Shown: positions 21,629-32,542 of the stretch, piece by piece | How positions within the stretch are numbered: the first letter of the stretch is position 1 | How the letters are laid out: each line of letters starts with the position of its first letter | NCBI GenBank assembly: GCA_001414485.1 | Contig: LLEY01000103.1 | Location: 1 to 64,000, forward strand | DNA: 64,000 bases | Reading direction: 5' to 3' | From: Calycina herbarum | Lineage: Eukaryota > Ascomycota > Leotiomycetes > Helotiales > Pezizellaceae | The notes under the pieces: model-generated | What the model saw: only the letters and a program-made list of their open reading frames with translations | Told to the model about the DNA's origin: nothing | Databases searched by the model: none | Position numbers and translations under genes: made by a program

Positions 21629-22195
21629 TTAGATGTGCTTCCACTGTACTTCATGTACTTCATGTACTTTTTCCTCCTGTAACTCCTTAGCCTTCACTTC
21701 CCAAGATCCCGGAACATATCGATTTCGGTATGCAGGATCGTTTTCCCAAGATTCTCTGCGACGAATCGAAAACTCCTCACGCTCATCCCACTTATACCAA
21801 GAGAAAGGTCGTCCTCGGCTATCAAAGACCACAGGCTTTCCACTAGTAAGAATCGCTTGATCTCGCTGGTAAGCTGCGTCTCTGGTTTTGTCTACGGCTA
21901 GAGATTGATCAACTGCCGTTGTCGACGAAGTGGGTTCGTGACTTACTTGTGTAGCACCAGGATGAGGCTCGCCAGGGGGGTGTAATTCCTTCTTCTCGAA
22001 GCACGTAGGACATCTACCGGGTGTTCTGATATAAAGTCGTTTGTAAAACTTGCCGTGCTTGAAGCCAATTTTCGTCTTTGCTGATTTATCACGTTCTGTT
22101 TTGGTAACACTTCCGTAGAAGTGCTGACAGTAGTCGTACCGAACCCAGTGCAAGACTCCAGGGCGGCTTAGTTGGTTGTATGAGTGAGATGACAT
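21629..22195 (-). CDS. Uncharacterised CxxC protein, likely paralogue of 19320-19949
   Basis: An intronless 188-aa frame. It starts MSSHSYNQLSRPGVLHWVRY, contains a YCQH motif and then a GRCPTC pair at about residue 60, placed as in the protein at 19320-19949. A Ser/Thr-rich linker follows, then RPFSWYKWDEREEFSIRRRE near 130-150, which parallels the WSWDF..DEEQFTVR repeat of that protein. The C-terminus is charged (KELQEEKVHEVHEVQ). The four early Cys/His residues could bind one zinc. No known domain recognised. It lies about 370 bp from a Tc1-type MITE. Confidence 0.6.
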   Translation of the reverse strand: MSSHSYNQLSRPGVLHWVRYDYCQHFYGSVTKTERDKSAKTKIGFKHGKFYKRLYIRTPGRCPTCFEKKELHPPGEPHPGATQVSHEPTSSTTAVDQSLAVDKTRDAAYQRDQAILTSGKPVVFDSRGRPFSWYKWDEREEFSIRRRESWENDPAYRNRYVPGSWEVKAKELQEEKVHEVHEVQWKHI

Positions 22196-22564
22196 GATGA
22201 TGATGGCGATGATGCAGGTGCGAGGTTAGACGAGGTAAGATGTCTGGGTAGTGAAAGGAAGTTTTGGAGTCAGGATCTGCTATTTTTCTAGACAGTTGAA
22301 AGACTTTGTTTAGGTTTGAAACAACAAATTTTGTTTTAACAAAAGTCTTTGTTTTGAGACATTGTCCGCTCAGCTGCAAGAGGCATTGTACCCTCGGCCT
22401 GCAAGAGTCATACGCTACGCCAGGTTCAAGCGAGTTGAATGCCGGAGGTTATAATAAACCTGAATGCGATTTTTGAAAGCTATTCTCAATATTACTTTGG
22501 AGTTATGATAGGAAGGCTCATTTTCTGGTTTCTTCTCCCATACGCGTTATTTCTGTTGTTTGTA

Positions 22565-23043
22565 CAGTGAGTTGCCAGTTAAGCTTGAATTTGCCCATAT
22601 TTTTTGTAATCCGAGCTTTTTTTTTATCAAGGTTTTCTCCCTCTTTTCTTTAAAGACAGAAAATAAAAGTACTCTAAAAGAGACGAGCCTAGCTAGAAAG
22701 AAGCGCTATATTTAATTATCTCTCTTCTATATTACTTATTAATTCGAAGTAAGTATAATAAAAGTAAACTAAAAGATAAATAATTCTTAAAATAACCCCT
22801 TTTCTTAAAAATATTTTAAATTTTTTTTACTACCCTTATAAGGTCGACAGGCTATACCAAGACCCTACAAAAATTAAGACAGATATAAAATTGTCAGTTT
22901 TTGTCCTATAAAGTTTATAGAGTATGAGGGGAGATATAAGCCTCTTCTTTCCTGTTCTTATAAATAGTATATCAAGGAATTTTCTTAAAAAGCTCGGATT
23001 ACAAAAAATGTGGGCAAATTCAAGCTTAACTCGCAACTCACTG
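22565..23043. mobile_element. Tc1/mariner-type MITE, 479 bp
   Basis: Terminal inverted repeats of about 57 bp, starting CAGTGAGTTG, match with about two mismatches (22565-22621 versus 22987-23043). The element is flanked on both sides by TA, the target duplication of the Tc1/mariner superfamily. The interior is AT-rich with no transposase frame, so it is non-autonomous. The high arm identity suggests fairly recent activity. The boundaries are clear in the sequence. Confidence 0.9.
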
Positions 23044-23045
23044 TA

Positions 23046-23763
23046 ATCATTGGGGAGAAGAAGAAAGAGAAATCAAGGTAAGTTGGGAAAGCGAGGATGT
23101 GTAAGAACTAAAATATATCCGTGTTTGGTGAACCCCTCCAGAAATCGCTGTTTTGCCTACTTTACACCAGCTAATAACATTGCCACCACTTGTTAAAAAG
23201 CATGATGCTTCTATATTGGAGTTTAGATGTACACTGCTGATTATCTGGTGAGTGGTGAAAGTAAGTTGTAGTCCTGTAATATTAGTTTCTTTTTCCAGCG
23301 ATTTATTACTACCTTTATTCTATTAGAATAGAGTTGGGTATATAATATCGAAGGTGACAGAATAATAGGAATTACTAAGAATAGGGAATTATGAAAGTAT
23401 TAAGAAGATTAGAGAGTATTTTTACTATGATATCTTAAAGTGTGTAGGATGAGTTCTGGTGCAAAAACAGCAAATGGCTCGGACTTAATCGCTAGCACTG
23501 TCCCCACATTCCTCGGAGTAGTACTTTAGTGTTGTAGGAGAGAAAAGCATTCGAGTAAAGGTGTATAGTTTGCTTTTCAAAGACTGAATAATTCGTAAAG
23601 GGTGATAAATCCCATACCTAATTAGCGATACAATGATTTAATTTGCAAGGTAGCTCCAAAGTACTACAGTGTCAAACTCTAATCTAGCACTCTCATCATT
23701 CATATCGATGAATCTCCTCCCAATCTAAAAAAATCAATCTACATATTTCCAAAGTAGATGGCA
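23046..23763. other. Intergenic, no supported gene
   Basis: AT-rich DNA between the MITE and the 3' end of the transporter gene. No frame, RNA or further repeat stands out. Confidence 0.4.
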
Positions 23764-25349
23764 TCAGGATGTCACGACATCGACCCTCAACCCTCTAGGA
23801 AATTGCTGAGCCGAGCCACTTGTATCCCCCGCACCCAAAGAATCCAACCGAACCCCATCATCCACCCCCAAATTCCCCGTGGTGGAATTATTCCCCCCTC
23901 GTCTCCTCCTCAAAAGCCCACTCAAACTCTTAACCCCCGGCTGATGAAAAGCCTCCTGAATATCCTCCAGCGATCGTCCCCTCGTCTCCGGCATATACAT
24001 CGCAAGCACAGCAACAGTCCCCAACGCCAACCCGCCAAAAAGAAAATACGCCCCAAAAGCACTCTTATCCAACAATATCGGCGTCAAAATCGCAACAAGC
24101 CAATTGGTGAAGAAGCCCAGTCCCTGCGCAACAGTATTGGCAGCCGCACGCGTATTCGAAGGTTGAATCTCAGACGCGTAGATCTTTCCTACGATTCCCC
24201 ACGTCGCGCAGTATGTGAGGCCAAAGACAAAAACTGAGAGAATGATTATCCAGCGTGCGGCACCGTAGGGGTGGACGGCGCCGAGGGCGTAGAGGGTTCC
24301 CATTAGGAGCATGCAGAATGAGAGGAGGATGCCGCCTGTTAGGGCGGAGGTGCGACGACCCCATTTATCGGCGAGGAGGAAGGCGGGGATGGAGATTGCG
24401 AGCATGAGGATTGTTGAGAGGCCTGAGGCGAGGAAGGACGCGGTTTTCGAGGCTAGACCTGCTTGTGCGAAGAGGATGGGGGCATACTGGGACATGTTAG
24501 GAAGATTTGGGGATAGTGGGGGAGAGGACGTACATATAAAACTCCATCAATACCGGACAATTGAATCATACCCAGCACGAATAACGCCAGAATAGTTCTC
24601 GCACGATATCCCCGTCTGAACAGAAGAACCAAACTCTTCCACGGCGACAGACTCGTCCTCTGCTCCGACCCAGTCAAGATATCCCTCCCAGCCTCATCAA
24701 GCGAAAACTCGAGACGATTCAAAGCCCTCAAGGCCTCCTCCCTCTTCCCATGCGCTATCAACCACCGAGGGGAATCCGGTAGAGCCAAACAACTCCCGAC
24801 AAGTAGGACAGTAATGATACCCTGAATCACATACGGCCAACGCCATGCCATACTCGACTCAATCCCAACCGAACCATAACAAGTAAAATACCCAGTGCAC
24901 ACTCCAGCGCACGCCATAAACTGCGGTAGACCAGCCAATATACCTCGAAACTTGACGGGCGCAATCTCACAAACATATACAGACACAATACTGAGATACA
25001 CGCCCTGGCCCAAACCACTCAGAGCTCTGCCCACAAGGAATTGTGGCAGACTCATCGCGCTTCCTTGAATTAGAGCTCCGAGACCGAACATGATTGCTCC
25101 GGTCATGATGATTTTGACACGGCCAAATCGATCTGCTAAATTCCCCGCGAAAACGGAGGGCATGGCTCCAGTGAGCATGATGAGGGAGACGGTAAATCCA
25201 ATAAGGGATGGTGATAGTTTCCCCATTGTTGAAGCCCATTGTGGCATGACTGTCATTGCACCTATGGCTCCAGTATCGTAGCCATTTAGCAGGCCACCGA
25301 GAGATACGGCCAACGAGGCAAGAGTATAATTGGGGATGAGTTTGCCCAT
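23764..25349 (-). CDS. MFS sugar-porter-family transporter
   Basis: Exons 24534-25349 and 23764-24486 (47-bp intron within the VLY/YAP loop) give 512 aa with about 12 membrane helices. Sugar-porter signatures are all present: GGLLNGYDTGAIGAM in TM1, GNLADRFGRVK after TM2, PDSPRWL before the central loop, ADKWGRR after TM8 and PETRGRSLEDIQEAF after TM12. It is expected in the plasma membrane carrying a hexose, disaccharide, polyol or related sugar with protons. The substrate cannot be told from sequence. The cytosolic C-terminus is Gly/Ser/Arg-rich. The intron is near the short limit but has good GTACGT and CTAAC signals. Confidence 0.92.
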
Positions 25350-26228
25350 GGAGGTGAAAGTTACGCTGATTTTATCGCAGAGTGCGAAGTAGTGAAATGG
25401 AAGGAAGATAAATTCTCTTGCGAGTTAACTTTGAATAGTTGGTACATTTTCCTCTGTTATATGTCATATTGTGAAGCACACTCGATATGGATGGATAATC
25501 GGCACAGCTATCTTCCCCATACCCCGCACCCCACCTGCTTGATGTTGCATTTCGATTCATCTGAAGGGCGTGGACCAAGTGTTTAACCCAAGGGCGTTAG
25601 AAGATCGGCATATTACCAAGGGGCAGCAGTCTGAAAGATGGATTACAGACGTTGGCGTCGGCCAATCACAACTTTCCCCAAACTTTCAAAACTGTTGCCT
25701 GGAGAGTGCATCTGTGATTGGAAATGCTTATCTTCCGATCTTGACTTTCCTTGCAATGACCTCTTGGCCATTTTCTGCTATCTGGTGACTTTAAAAGATG
25801 AGGTGAGAGATGAAAGTCGAGTTGAAATATTCGAAATGTAAATTGTTCAAGAAAATACTTTTTTTATATATTAGTTTGAAGGTCACGGAGGGAGAAAAGC
25901 AGGAGAAGGAAACCAAAGCAGGCATCAAATCAGGAAAATCATCATCTCATTATTAAAAGGTCCGAGAAAACATCGGCCGGGCAATCTAACCATTCATCCC
26001 CTCGAATAACAAAGCACCATGCACCATCCATTTCCTTTTCTCGTATAGAAAGTGGTTATAAAAACCGGGTATTTAAGAACTGAAATCGTCCCCTTCATCT
26101 TCTCCTTCATCCCCTCCCCTCAGTGCACCCTCTCTGTCACCAACCCTTGCTGCTCGTACTCGTTGCCGTTGGTTGTTGATTTCTCGTGGAAGGAAGGCGT
26201 TGCGTACGAAGCAGGGACAGAGAGATCA
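25350..26228. other. Intergenic, transporter promoter
   Basis: Upstream region of the minus-strand transporter gene and 3' flank of the 65-aa gene. Short frames only, none supported. Confidence 0.4.
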
Positions 26229-26535
26229 CTAGACATGACTTGTTCTGACACCGCCCCGACGACGTCCAGAACGCCCACAGGTCAAACATGAGACGATGAT
26301 TGCTGGATGGGATGTTAGAATATATTCTTGAAAGGTAGAGTGATGGGTTGAACTTACCGAAGAACGAGGCAATGGCTCCTACGATGGCTTGGAGTATGGA
26401 TGCGATACCGTTAACGACTGCCATGATACAGGCACCGATGGTTTGACATAGCGACCGGAGCTATCAAAACAATTAGATGAGATCGCGAGAAAATTCTAGA
26501 TCGGGAATACGGACGCAAGATACAACAGCTCCCAT
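26229..26535 (-). CDS. 65-aa protein with N-terminal acylation signal
   Basis: Three small exons (26515-26535, 26358-26460, 26229-26302; introns 54 and 55 bp) encode 65 aa. It starts MGAVVSC. Gly2 with Ser6 fits an N-myristoylation signal and Cys7 a palmitoylation site. An amphipathic stretch follows (CIMAVVNGIASILQAIVGAI, then ASFF), then VSCLTCGRSGRRRGG and a basic tail ending TSHV. I recall short proteins of this plan in many Pezizomycotina, all uncharacterised. It probably sits on the inner face of a membrane. Exon frames join cleanly, and intron 2 has CTAAC and GTAAGT signals. The intron 1 donor (GTCCGT) is weaker. Confidence 0.75.
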
Positions 26536-28072
26536 ATTTGCGGTGTTGTGATTTGTATTGCTTTGTAGATTGTGTTTGTGTTGATGTGTAGATTCTCAAG
26601 ATGTTGTTGTGAGATCGAAGGTTTTGTGGTTGGTTGTGGAATGTGTGATGGTATGTAGAGAAAAGAAAAAGGTATCGAAGCAGAGAAATAATGGAAACTA
26701 TATACCTACCACCCCCAGCCATTCACCGCTCGGGTACGGGAAAAAAATAAGAGATCTCGCCAACAAACGACGTATGTCACATCGCGCGTCATAGTAATAT
26801 GGCCCATGGGATCGAAAACAACAATGCCCTTCCTCGCTGGATGCAAACAAAATTTTGGGTGGGTGACATCATAATGGAAGTCTGATCCCTGTCACTTGAC
26901 CGTTATCCAGCCTGTTTCATAGGTCGCGACTCAGTGAATGGGTGCGCGCAAGATTGGGTATGACGTTGATTGGAGGCCAGGGCGGAAGATTTGGGGATGA
27001 CTGAGACCTCAATTGCGGAGGGAAAGGGGAGAAATCAAGGCAGAGGATAAAACGCTGCTCCGAGAAGGGATGTGCAGCATGCACAGGGGACACTAAATCG
27101 GAAGTTTCTCTGGAGATTGTGCGCCATATTTGCACCGCCACAATGTGGCGTGTCGATCCTGTGGCTGGTGATGTCAAAATGGCATCAACGTTGAGATTTA
27201 CTTAAAGGGTCCGAGTTGCCGGGCGATCAGATGCAAAGTCTGATATCATGAGATTTTCTAGCTTCTTTTGAGCACCTGTTTGTGGCGAGCGGGGCTGGGA
27301 GTCGTGCTATCTGCAGATAATCAAGCCTCGGAAATCCTTGAACACCAAAAGTTAACCCCGCATTTTCCTCCTTATCTTTTGGCAAGGCTTTCGTTGCGAG
27401 AGGAAAAGGTCAAAATGACGATTGGGAGAATATAAGTTCCAACCTTCTTCCCGAGCAAGTTTCAAGTCCAAGTTGGGATAGATATCCTTATTTGGAGGAC
27501 CAGGAGATTTCCATGTCAGGTGTCAACATTCATCGTTTTAGTCTGGATTCAGCTGTGTCTTCAGACCATGCAATGTCGTGGTTGGAACTGTGTGAGTACA
27601 ATCGGATTTTTCTCTTAGAATCGAGTTGTACTTTCCCTTCCATGCGTGAGTTTCTACATGACTGGCTCAAATACCGAGTATCAATTTACTAGTAGTAGTA
27701 TGCTCGGTCTCCCTCCAACACTTCAATTCATTTGACTCTCATAGCTTCCCCCTTTTTTCTCCCACCACTTCTATTTCATTCTCGCTAAAAGCCCTAGATC
27801 GATTTACCCGCTCTACCCCGACAACTTATCTCGTCAATTCTCATTACCCATTCAAGCTCCCCATCCACACCCCTCATATCATCTCAAAACTACTTATTCA
27901 TCCTTAGAGACACTGACCACACTTCTCGTTGTGAGTATGATTTTTTTGGGTCAAGAGTCACGTTTTTCATCGTTGCCATTTTCATCAATGAACCGGACCT
28001 CATCCCTATCAAAACAACCCACACCCTCTTTTCCCAATTCATACACCCCAAAGCTAATCACAGCCCTTGTTT
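26536..28072. other. Intergenic, no supported gene
   Basis: About 1.5 kb with only short frames. C/T-rich sequence at 27700-28060 resembles fungal promoter or UTR DNA. No RNA or repeat recognised. Confidence 0.4.
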
Positions 28073-29016
28073 TCAAGGCAAAACCTCCTTCCCCTCCCAA
28101 TCCCAACATCTTCCCCGTCCATCTAACCCAACCCCAACATCCCTAACAACATCACACATCCTCTCAACCGCCCACTGTGGCTCAAAAAGCTTCTCCTCCT
28201 TCACCTTCCCCCAAAACTCCTTACTGAGTCCCGTCCTCACAGTTCCCGGATGATACGCCATGCACATAGCATTCTCCCCACTCCGCTGTTTAACCCAGAT
28301 ATCGAACCCTTTCGTCAAGGAATTAACCCCCGCCTTTGAGGCGCGATAGCTGTACCAGCCGCCTAGGGAATTATCGCTTGTTGAACCGACGCGGGCGGAC
28401 ATGTTTAGCCATGTTGCGTGTTGGGGGACCCATGAATTTGATGGAGGTAGGGAGGCGGATTTTTTGGGGAGGAAGGGAGAGAAGTGTTTTGTTAGTAAGA
28501 GGGGGCCGATGGTGTTTACGGCGAAGGTTTTGGTGAGTTGGGAATGGTCTAATTGAGCGGGTGATTTTTCTGGGTAGAGGATTCCGGGGATGCAGAAGGC
28601 GAGGTGGAGATGGTTGTCAGCAAAAGGAAACATGGATTTTAGGTCTTCCGATGCGCGAATTAGGGTGTTTTCATCTATCGGATTGTAGTCAGTATCATGT
28701 CTCATTCATTTCCTGAAGAGGTATGAAATTTGAGACTTGAGAGACTTGGATGACTTCTTGGCAGTGCTCCTTATTGGAAATCGATGGAAATGGAAAGAGC
28801 AAGAAGAATTAGGAAAATACCTGTAACATCGAGTTCCAAAACTGTGAGTCTTTCCGGATCAACATCTTTCAAGTCTTTGAGTAATTCCTTCCTGGTCTCT
28901 TGGATGTTTTTGCGGGCTGTTGCTACCACTGGTAGGGGTGTGGTTTTGAGGAGGTGTCGGGTCAGATGGAAACCAATTCCGCGACTTGCGGGTGTTACGA
29001 GGGAAAATGGTGCCAT
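28073..29016 (-). CDS. Short-chain dehydrogenase/reductase (SDR)
   Basis: Exons 28821-29016 and 28073-28674 (146-bp intron) give 265 aa. The start is the ATG of MAPFSLVTPASRGIGFHL, whose PASRGIG is the Rossmann nucleotide loop (TGxxxGIG variant). Further SDR marks are LELDVT (adenine-side Asp), NTIGPLL (structural NxxG-like block), the catalytic YSYRASKAG (YxxxK with a preceding Ser at LNMSARVGS), and HPGTVRTGLS. The closest look is to the classical SDRs found next to carbonyl or CsgA-like reductases; cofactor and substrate are not determinable. The first Gly of the TGxxxGIG loop is replaced (TPASRGIG), seen in some family members. Confidence 0.88.
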
Positions 29017-29575
29017 TTTCACAATTCGGTTCTAACTTTTTGTGTTTAGAAGATTGAGAGGAGACATATAAAATTGTTAGAGAGATGGATTTTTTGGTGC
29101 TGTGGAGTTGATGATCGCATGCACAGGGATGGTGACTTTAGACACTCGGAGCAAAAGCGGCGCCAGGGTTAAATCTATTTTCCAATGCTTGCGAACCAGA
29201 GAAACTTGTAAGTTTACATCTATTTTCCATTTAAAATAATCCAATCTACTTGGGATGAGAACTTGAATTTTTGGGTTTGTGAAATTTTTGGCTGATTTTC
29301 TTGATAGCAGCTTTGTTTCCACCTGATGGTTGACAAAAGCAGCGTCTTTCCTCTGTTCCACAACCCTTCATCAATTATTCATACTTGTCCTAGATAATTC
29401 ACGCGATGCTAAATATTTCAGGTGCACGCGGAAGCAAGCTTGTCTTACTTGCTACCAAACGACTGGGGACTTCCTGAACCTTCCTGGGAGGTTCTCCCAG
29501 TAAACAAAAGCCGCGTCATTTCCACCTCAAATCAAATGGCTTGAGTTCTCCAGTGACAAAACTTTTATCGAAAGA
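29017..29575. other. Intergenic between SDR gene and BTB array
   Basis: Divergent upstream region of the SDR gene and the first BTB copy. No gene recognised. Confidence 0.4.
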
Positions 29576-30432
29576 ATGTCTGATCTTGAAATTACAGGCA
29601 TACGCTACCTTGGGAAGCGGGAGACAACATATATCGACCTCGCGCGCCCGAGTATCCGGTAAGTTGCTTAACTTTCAACCTTCTTTTTGAGAAATGAGTG
29701 CTAATCTACCAAAGAGATTCAGGGGACATAGTTACCGTGAATGTCAGCCGAGGCAATGATAAGGACACATTCCCTGTGTACAAGAGGTTACTCGCCCTTT
29801 TTCGACGCTGCTTTCAATGGGCCTCTTCTTGAAGGAGAGAGAAAGGCCATCAACATGGACGAGTGTTCTCCAGCGGGGTTTGCACTATTCATCAATTGGA
29901 TGTACAGCCCCAGTCATGGCATCAAGCTCGACAAAAGCCTTAGTAGCAAGAAAGCTACGGAAGCTCTTGTCGAGTTATGGCTTCTAGCGGACAGATGCCT
30001 CATCTCAGGTTTGCAGAACCAAGTACTGGTGGTGCTGGATCAAGTGCGTGAAAGAACCAGGTATCGCATCGCCAGCTCTTCTGCTGTGATTTACGAAAAC
30101 ACTTCGGATGACAGCCCGCTTCGACATTACTTGGTGCAGGTGATTGCTACTTCGGCAACGATTGAAGATATGGGAACAATGGCTGGCATGCCTTGGGAAA
30201 TGCTTGTTGATATCATTGCACTGCTCAAAGCTGGGAGGGGATATCGCCGGTGGGCACATTTCACTCCTCAGCAGTTGAGGCAGTTTTTCGTCAAGGAAAG
30301 AAAAGTAAGTCTTCTTACCTCATGTTGTGGATTACAACTGATTTTGTATTGAAGAATAAAGGGTGGTCAGGACGTCGCGCTAAAGATCCCAAAAAACCAA
30401 CAATTATTGACTTGGTTTCGGATTCAGATTGA
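29576..30432 (+). pseudogene. BTB array copy 1, frameshifted; SUMO-interaction-like tail
   Basis: Exon 1 29576-29658, exon 2 29715-30304, exon 3 30355-30432 follow the shared array gene model. Exon 2 opens in frame as RDSGDIVTVNV, aligning with RKSQAMVTIKV of other copies. Near 29785 about 14 bp equivalent to the (N/T)FIC(F/Y) segment are missing; the frame shifts and a stop soon follows. The remainder of the BTB and helical region continues in another frame (GYSPFFDAAFNGPLLEGE to LRQFFVKERK). The last exon lacks the usual SGLR motif and ends PTIIDLVSDSD. An internal ATG at 29741 could in principle make a truncated protein. Probably a pseudogene. Confidence 0.7.
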
Positions 30433-30780
30433 GTTTATGCGAAATAGCCCTAAAATTTATTTTTGTGATACTAAATAACTGCAATTCTCTGGACTTCGCA
30501 ATGGTGAAAAAAGCGGCTTAGCTGAGGTAGTTCTAAAACTGCCTTCTTTAATTCTTGGAGTAATTTGGAATCAGAAACTCGGGGGTGCTAATCTAGTTAC
30601 TTCAGAGTAACTGCTAGAATAATGAGCTATTTACTGCCGCTTTTGCTGTTCCTCGTGTTATTGCTAACGAGCTAGGAAGGCAGGTACGATGAACCTACTG
30701 CCGCTTTTAAGGTCCATCCGCGAGGTGCCTTTTACGTAGTCGCAGCTTCCTCACGCGAAATCGGCCTTTCGGCTTTAGTC
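30433..30780. other. Spacer between BTB copies 1 and 2
   Basis: Contains two occurrences of TACTGCCGCTTTT (about 30630 and 30698) and the promoter of copy 2. No gene. Confidence 0.4.
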
Positions 30781-31696
30781 ATGTCGAGCCCCAGACTCCC
30801 AAACTCAATTCCAAAAAACAACAAACCTTCGGACACCATGTCTGGCCTCGAGGTTGCAAAGGCGAGTCAGCCTACCCGAACTCCAACTAAAGGCGAACTT
30901 CCAAATTTCCGGTGAGTATCAAGAGCAAAGTTTGAGGTGAAGTGCTAAGCAACTGCAGGAAGTCGCAAGCCATGGTCACTATCAAGGTGACCTACGGTAA
31001 AGGCCAGCCTAGGCAGGAAACCTTCGTCATACACAAAAACTTCATTTGCTTCTATTCGCTTTACTTCGCTGCCGCTTTCAACGGGCCATTCAAGGAAGGA
31101 GAGACTCAAGTACTTGAGTTGGATGATGTCCATCCTGCCGCGTTTGCTGTATTCGTCGACTGGATCTATTCTCAGCGCGTCCAAAACCACCACGGAGACA
31201 GACCTCTACCAACTCTCATCCACCTATGGCTATTGGCAGATAGGGTCCTTGTTCCAAAGTTACAAAACCAAGCACTTGAAACCCTCGAACAGGAGCGTTT
31301 GAAGTTGAACGCCTTTCCGTCAAGCACATGCTATCGTATATACGAAAAGACGGCATCGGGAAGCCCATTACGAAATTATGTCGTACAAATTCTCAAAGCC
31401 CAGAATTTTCTTTCAGTGCAAGATAATCTCCCACGAGAAATGCTCGTCGATCTGCTTCATACAATATTGTCTGGGGATGCCAGTTTCAGAAAGCTCTCTC
31501 CTGAAAAGTTAAAAGAGTCCTACATTAAAGAGCAAGGAGTATGTTCCCCCCAAATACTCCCCGCATTCATCAACAGTGAACTAATTTACCCTTAAAGAAT
31601 TCGGAATCGGGGCTACGCGTTGTTGGGTCTAAACCAAACGCGGCTACGACCCTTTTCATCGAAACTGATAGGCCGTCTCCACGAAGCGATGCATAA
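30781..31696 (+). CDS. BTB/POZ-domain protein, array copy 2 (intact)
   Basis: Exons 30781-30911, 30959-31538, 31598-31696 give about 269 aa. The start at 30781 (MSSPRLPNS) is preferred because it resembles exon 1 of the copy at 37775; a second in-frame ATG lies at 30838. The BTB domain runs from MVTIKVTYGKG through TFVIHKNFICFYSLYFAAAF, FKEGETQVLELDDV and AFAVFVDWIYSQ. A helical region with LWLLADRVLVPKLQNQALE follows, then GSPLRNYVVQIL and LPREMLVDLL. The tail exon carries ESGLRVVGSKP. BTB domains dimerise and often link substrates to Cul3 ubiquitin ligase; no kelch, BACK or zinc-finger partner domain is present. Function inferred only at that level. Confidence 0.85.
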
Positions 31697-32542
31697 TGGC
31701 ACAAAAATGGGTGACTTTAATGTTGTAAATATCTCCGAGATCGGTAAGTTCCCCAGCAATGACAGTAGAGACCTGGTCATGCACTTTCTGTTCTAAAATA
31801 AAATCTAGTCATGAGGCTCTGGTTACCGACATTGAATGCAAATATTCACGGAGGAAGGCCTAGGAAGGGACTATGTGGGAGCAGGAATTTCACAAGTGGA
31901 GCCGGGTTGGCATGGTTTGAAACTACCCTACTTATGGCAAGGTGTGTGAAGAAAAAGCAGTGATAGGCAGAGTCTCAACGCTCAGGAACCAGAACAAAAA
32001 TAAGATTTTTTCCCCTGTATTTTCGGATCACAGGTACACTGTTGAAAATTATTAAGTGCCGGTTTTTAGTTCAAACATTGGGAGATACAAGATTAGATAG
32101 CGCCTTATAGTAGGCATCAAAGTTTGCAGTGAATAGCTCTTGCTGCTCCAACTTCCTGGGGTAAAAAGTTAGAACAATTCCAAATATTGACCCAGAAACT
32201 TCAGACAATGATGTCATCTGCCTGAGAAGATCTAGGTGAACTTTGAATTGTTTTAAATTTTTGGAACGAGAGCTAGATGGTACTACTTGCTTGAATAATT
32301 GATTGGCAGGATGCCAGTGAATCACCACAAGCGAACAAGCGAACAAGGTACCTAGGTATGTGGGTATATTGTTAGATACCTCTAGCTCCCTCTAGCTCCA
32401 TCTCTTCCTGTGCTGCCACCAATTCAACCACTTCTCCGACAATACCTTACAACAGAGGAACAAACACGAAGTCAGCAGAATAGGACTGCCCCATCGACAA
32501 AATGTCAATCCAACAACTCCTTCGAAGTTGAAAGACTTCAAG
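31697..32542. other. Spacer between BTB copies 2 and 3
   Basis: No supported gene. It contains the 3' flank of copy 2 and the promoter of copy 3. Confidence 0.4.
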
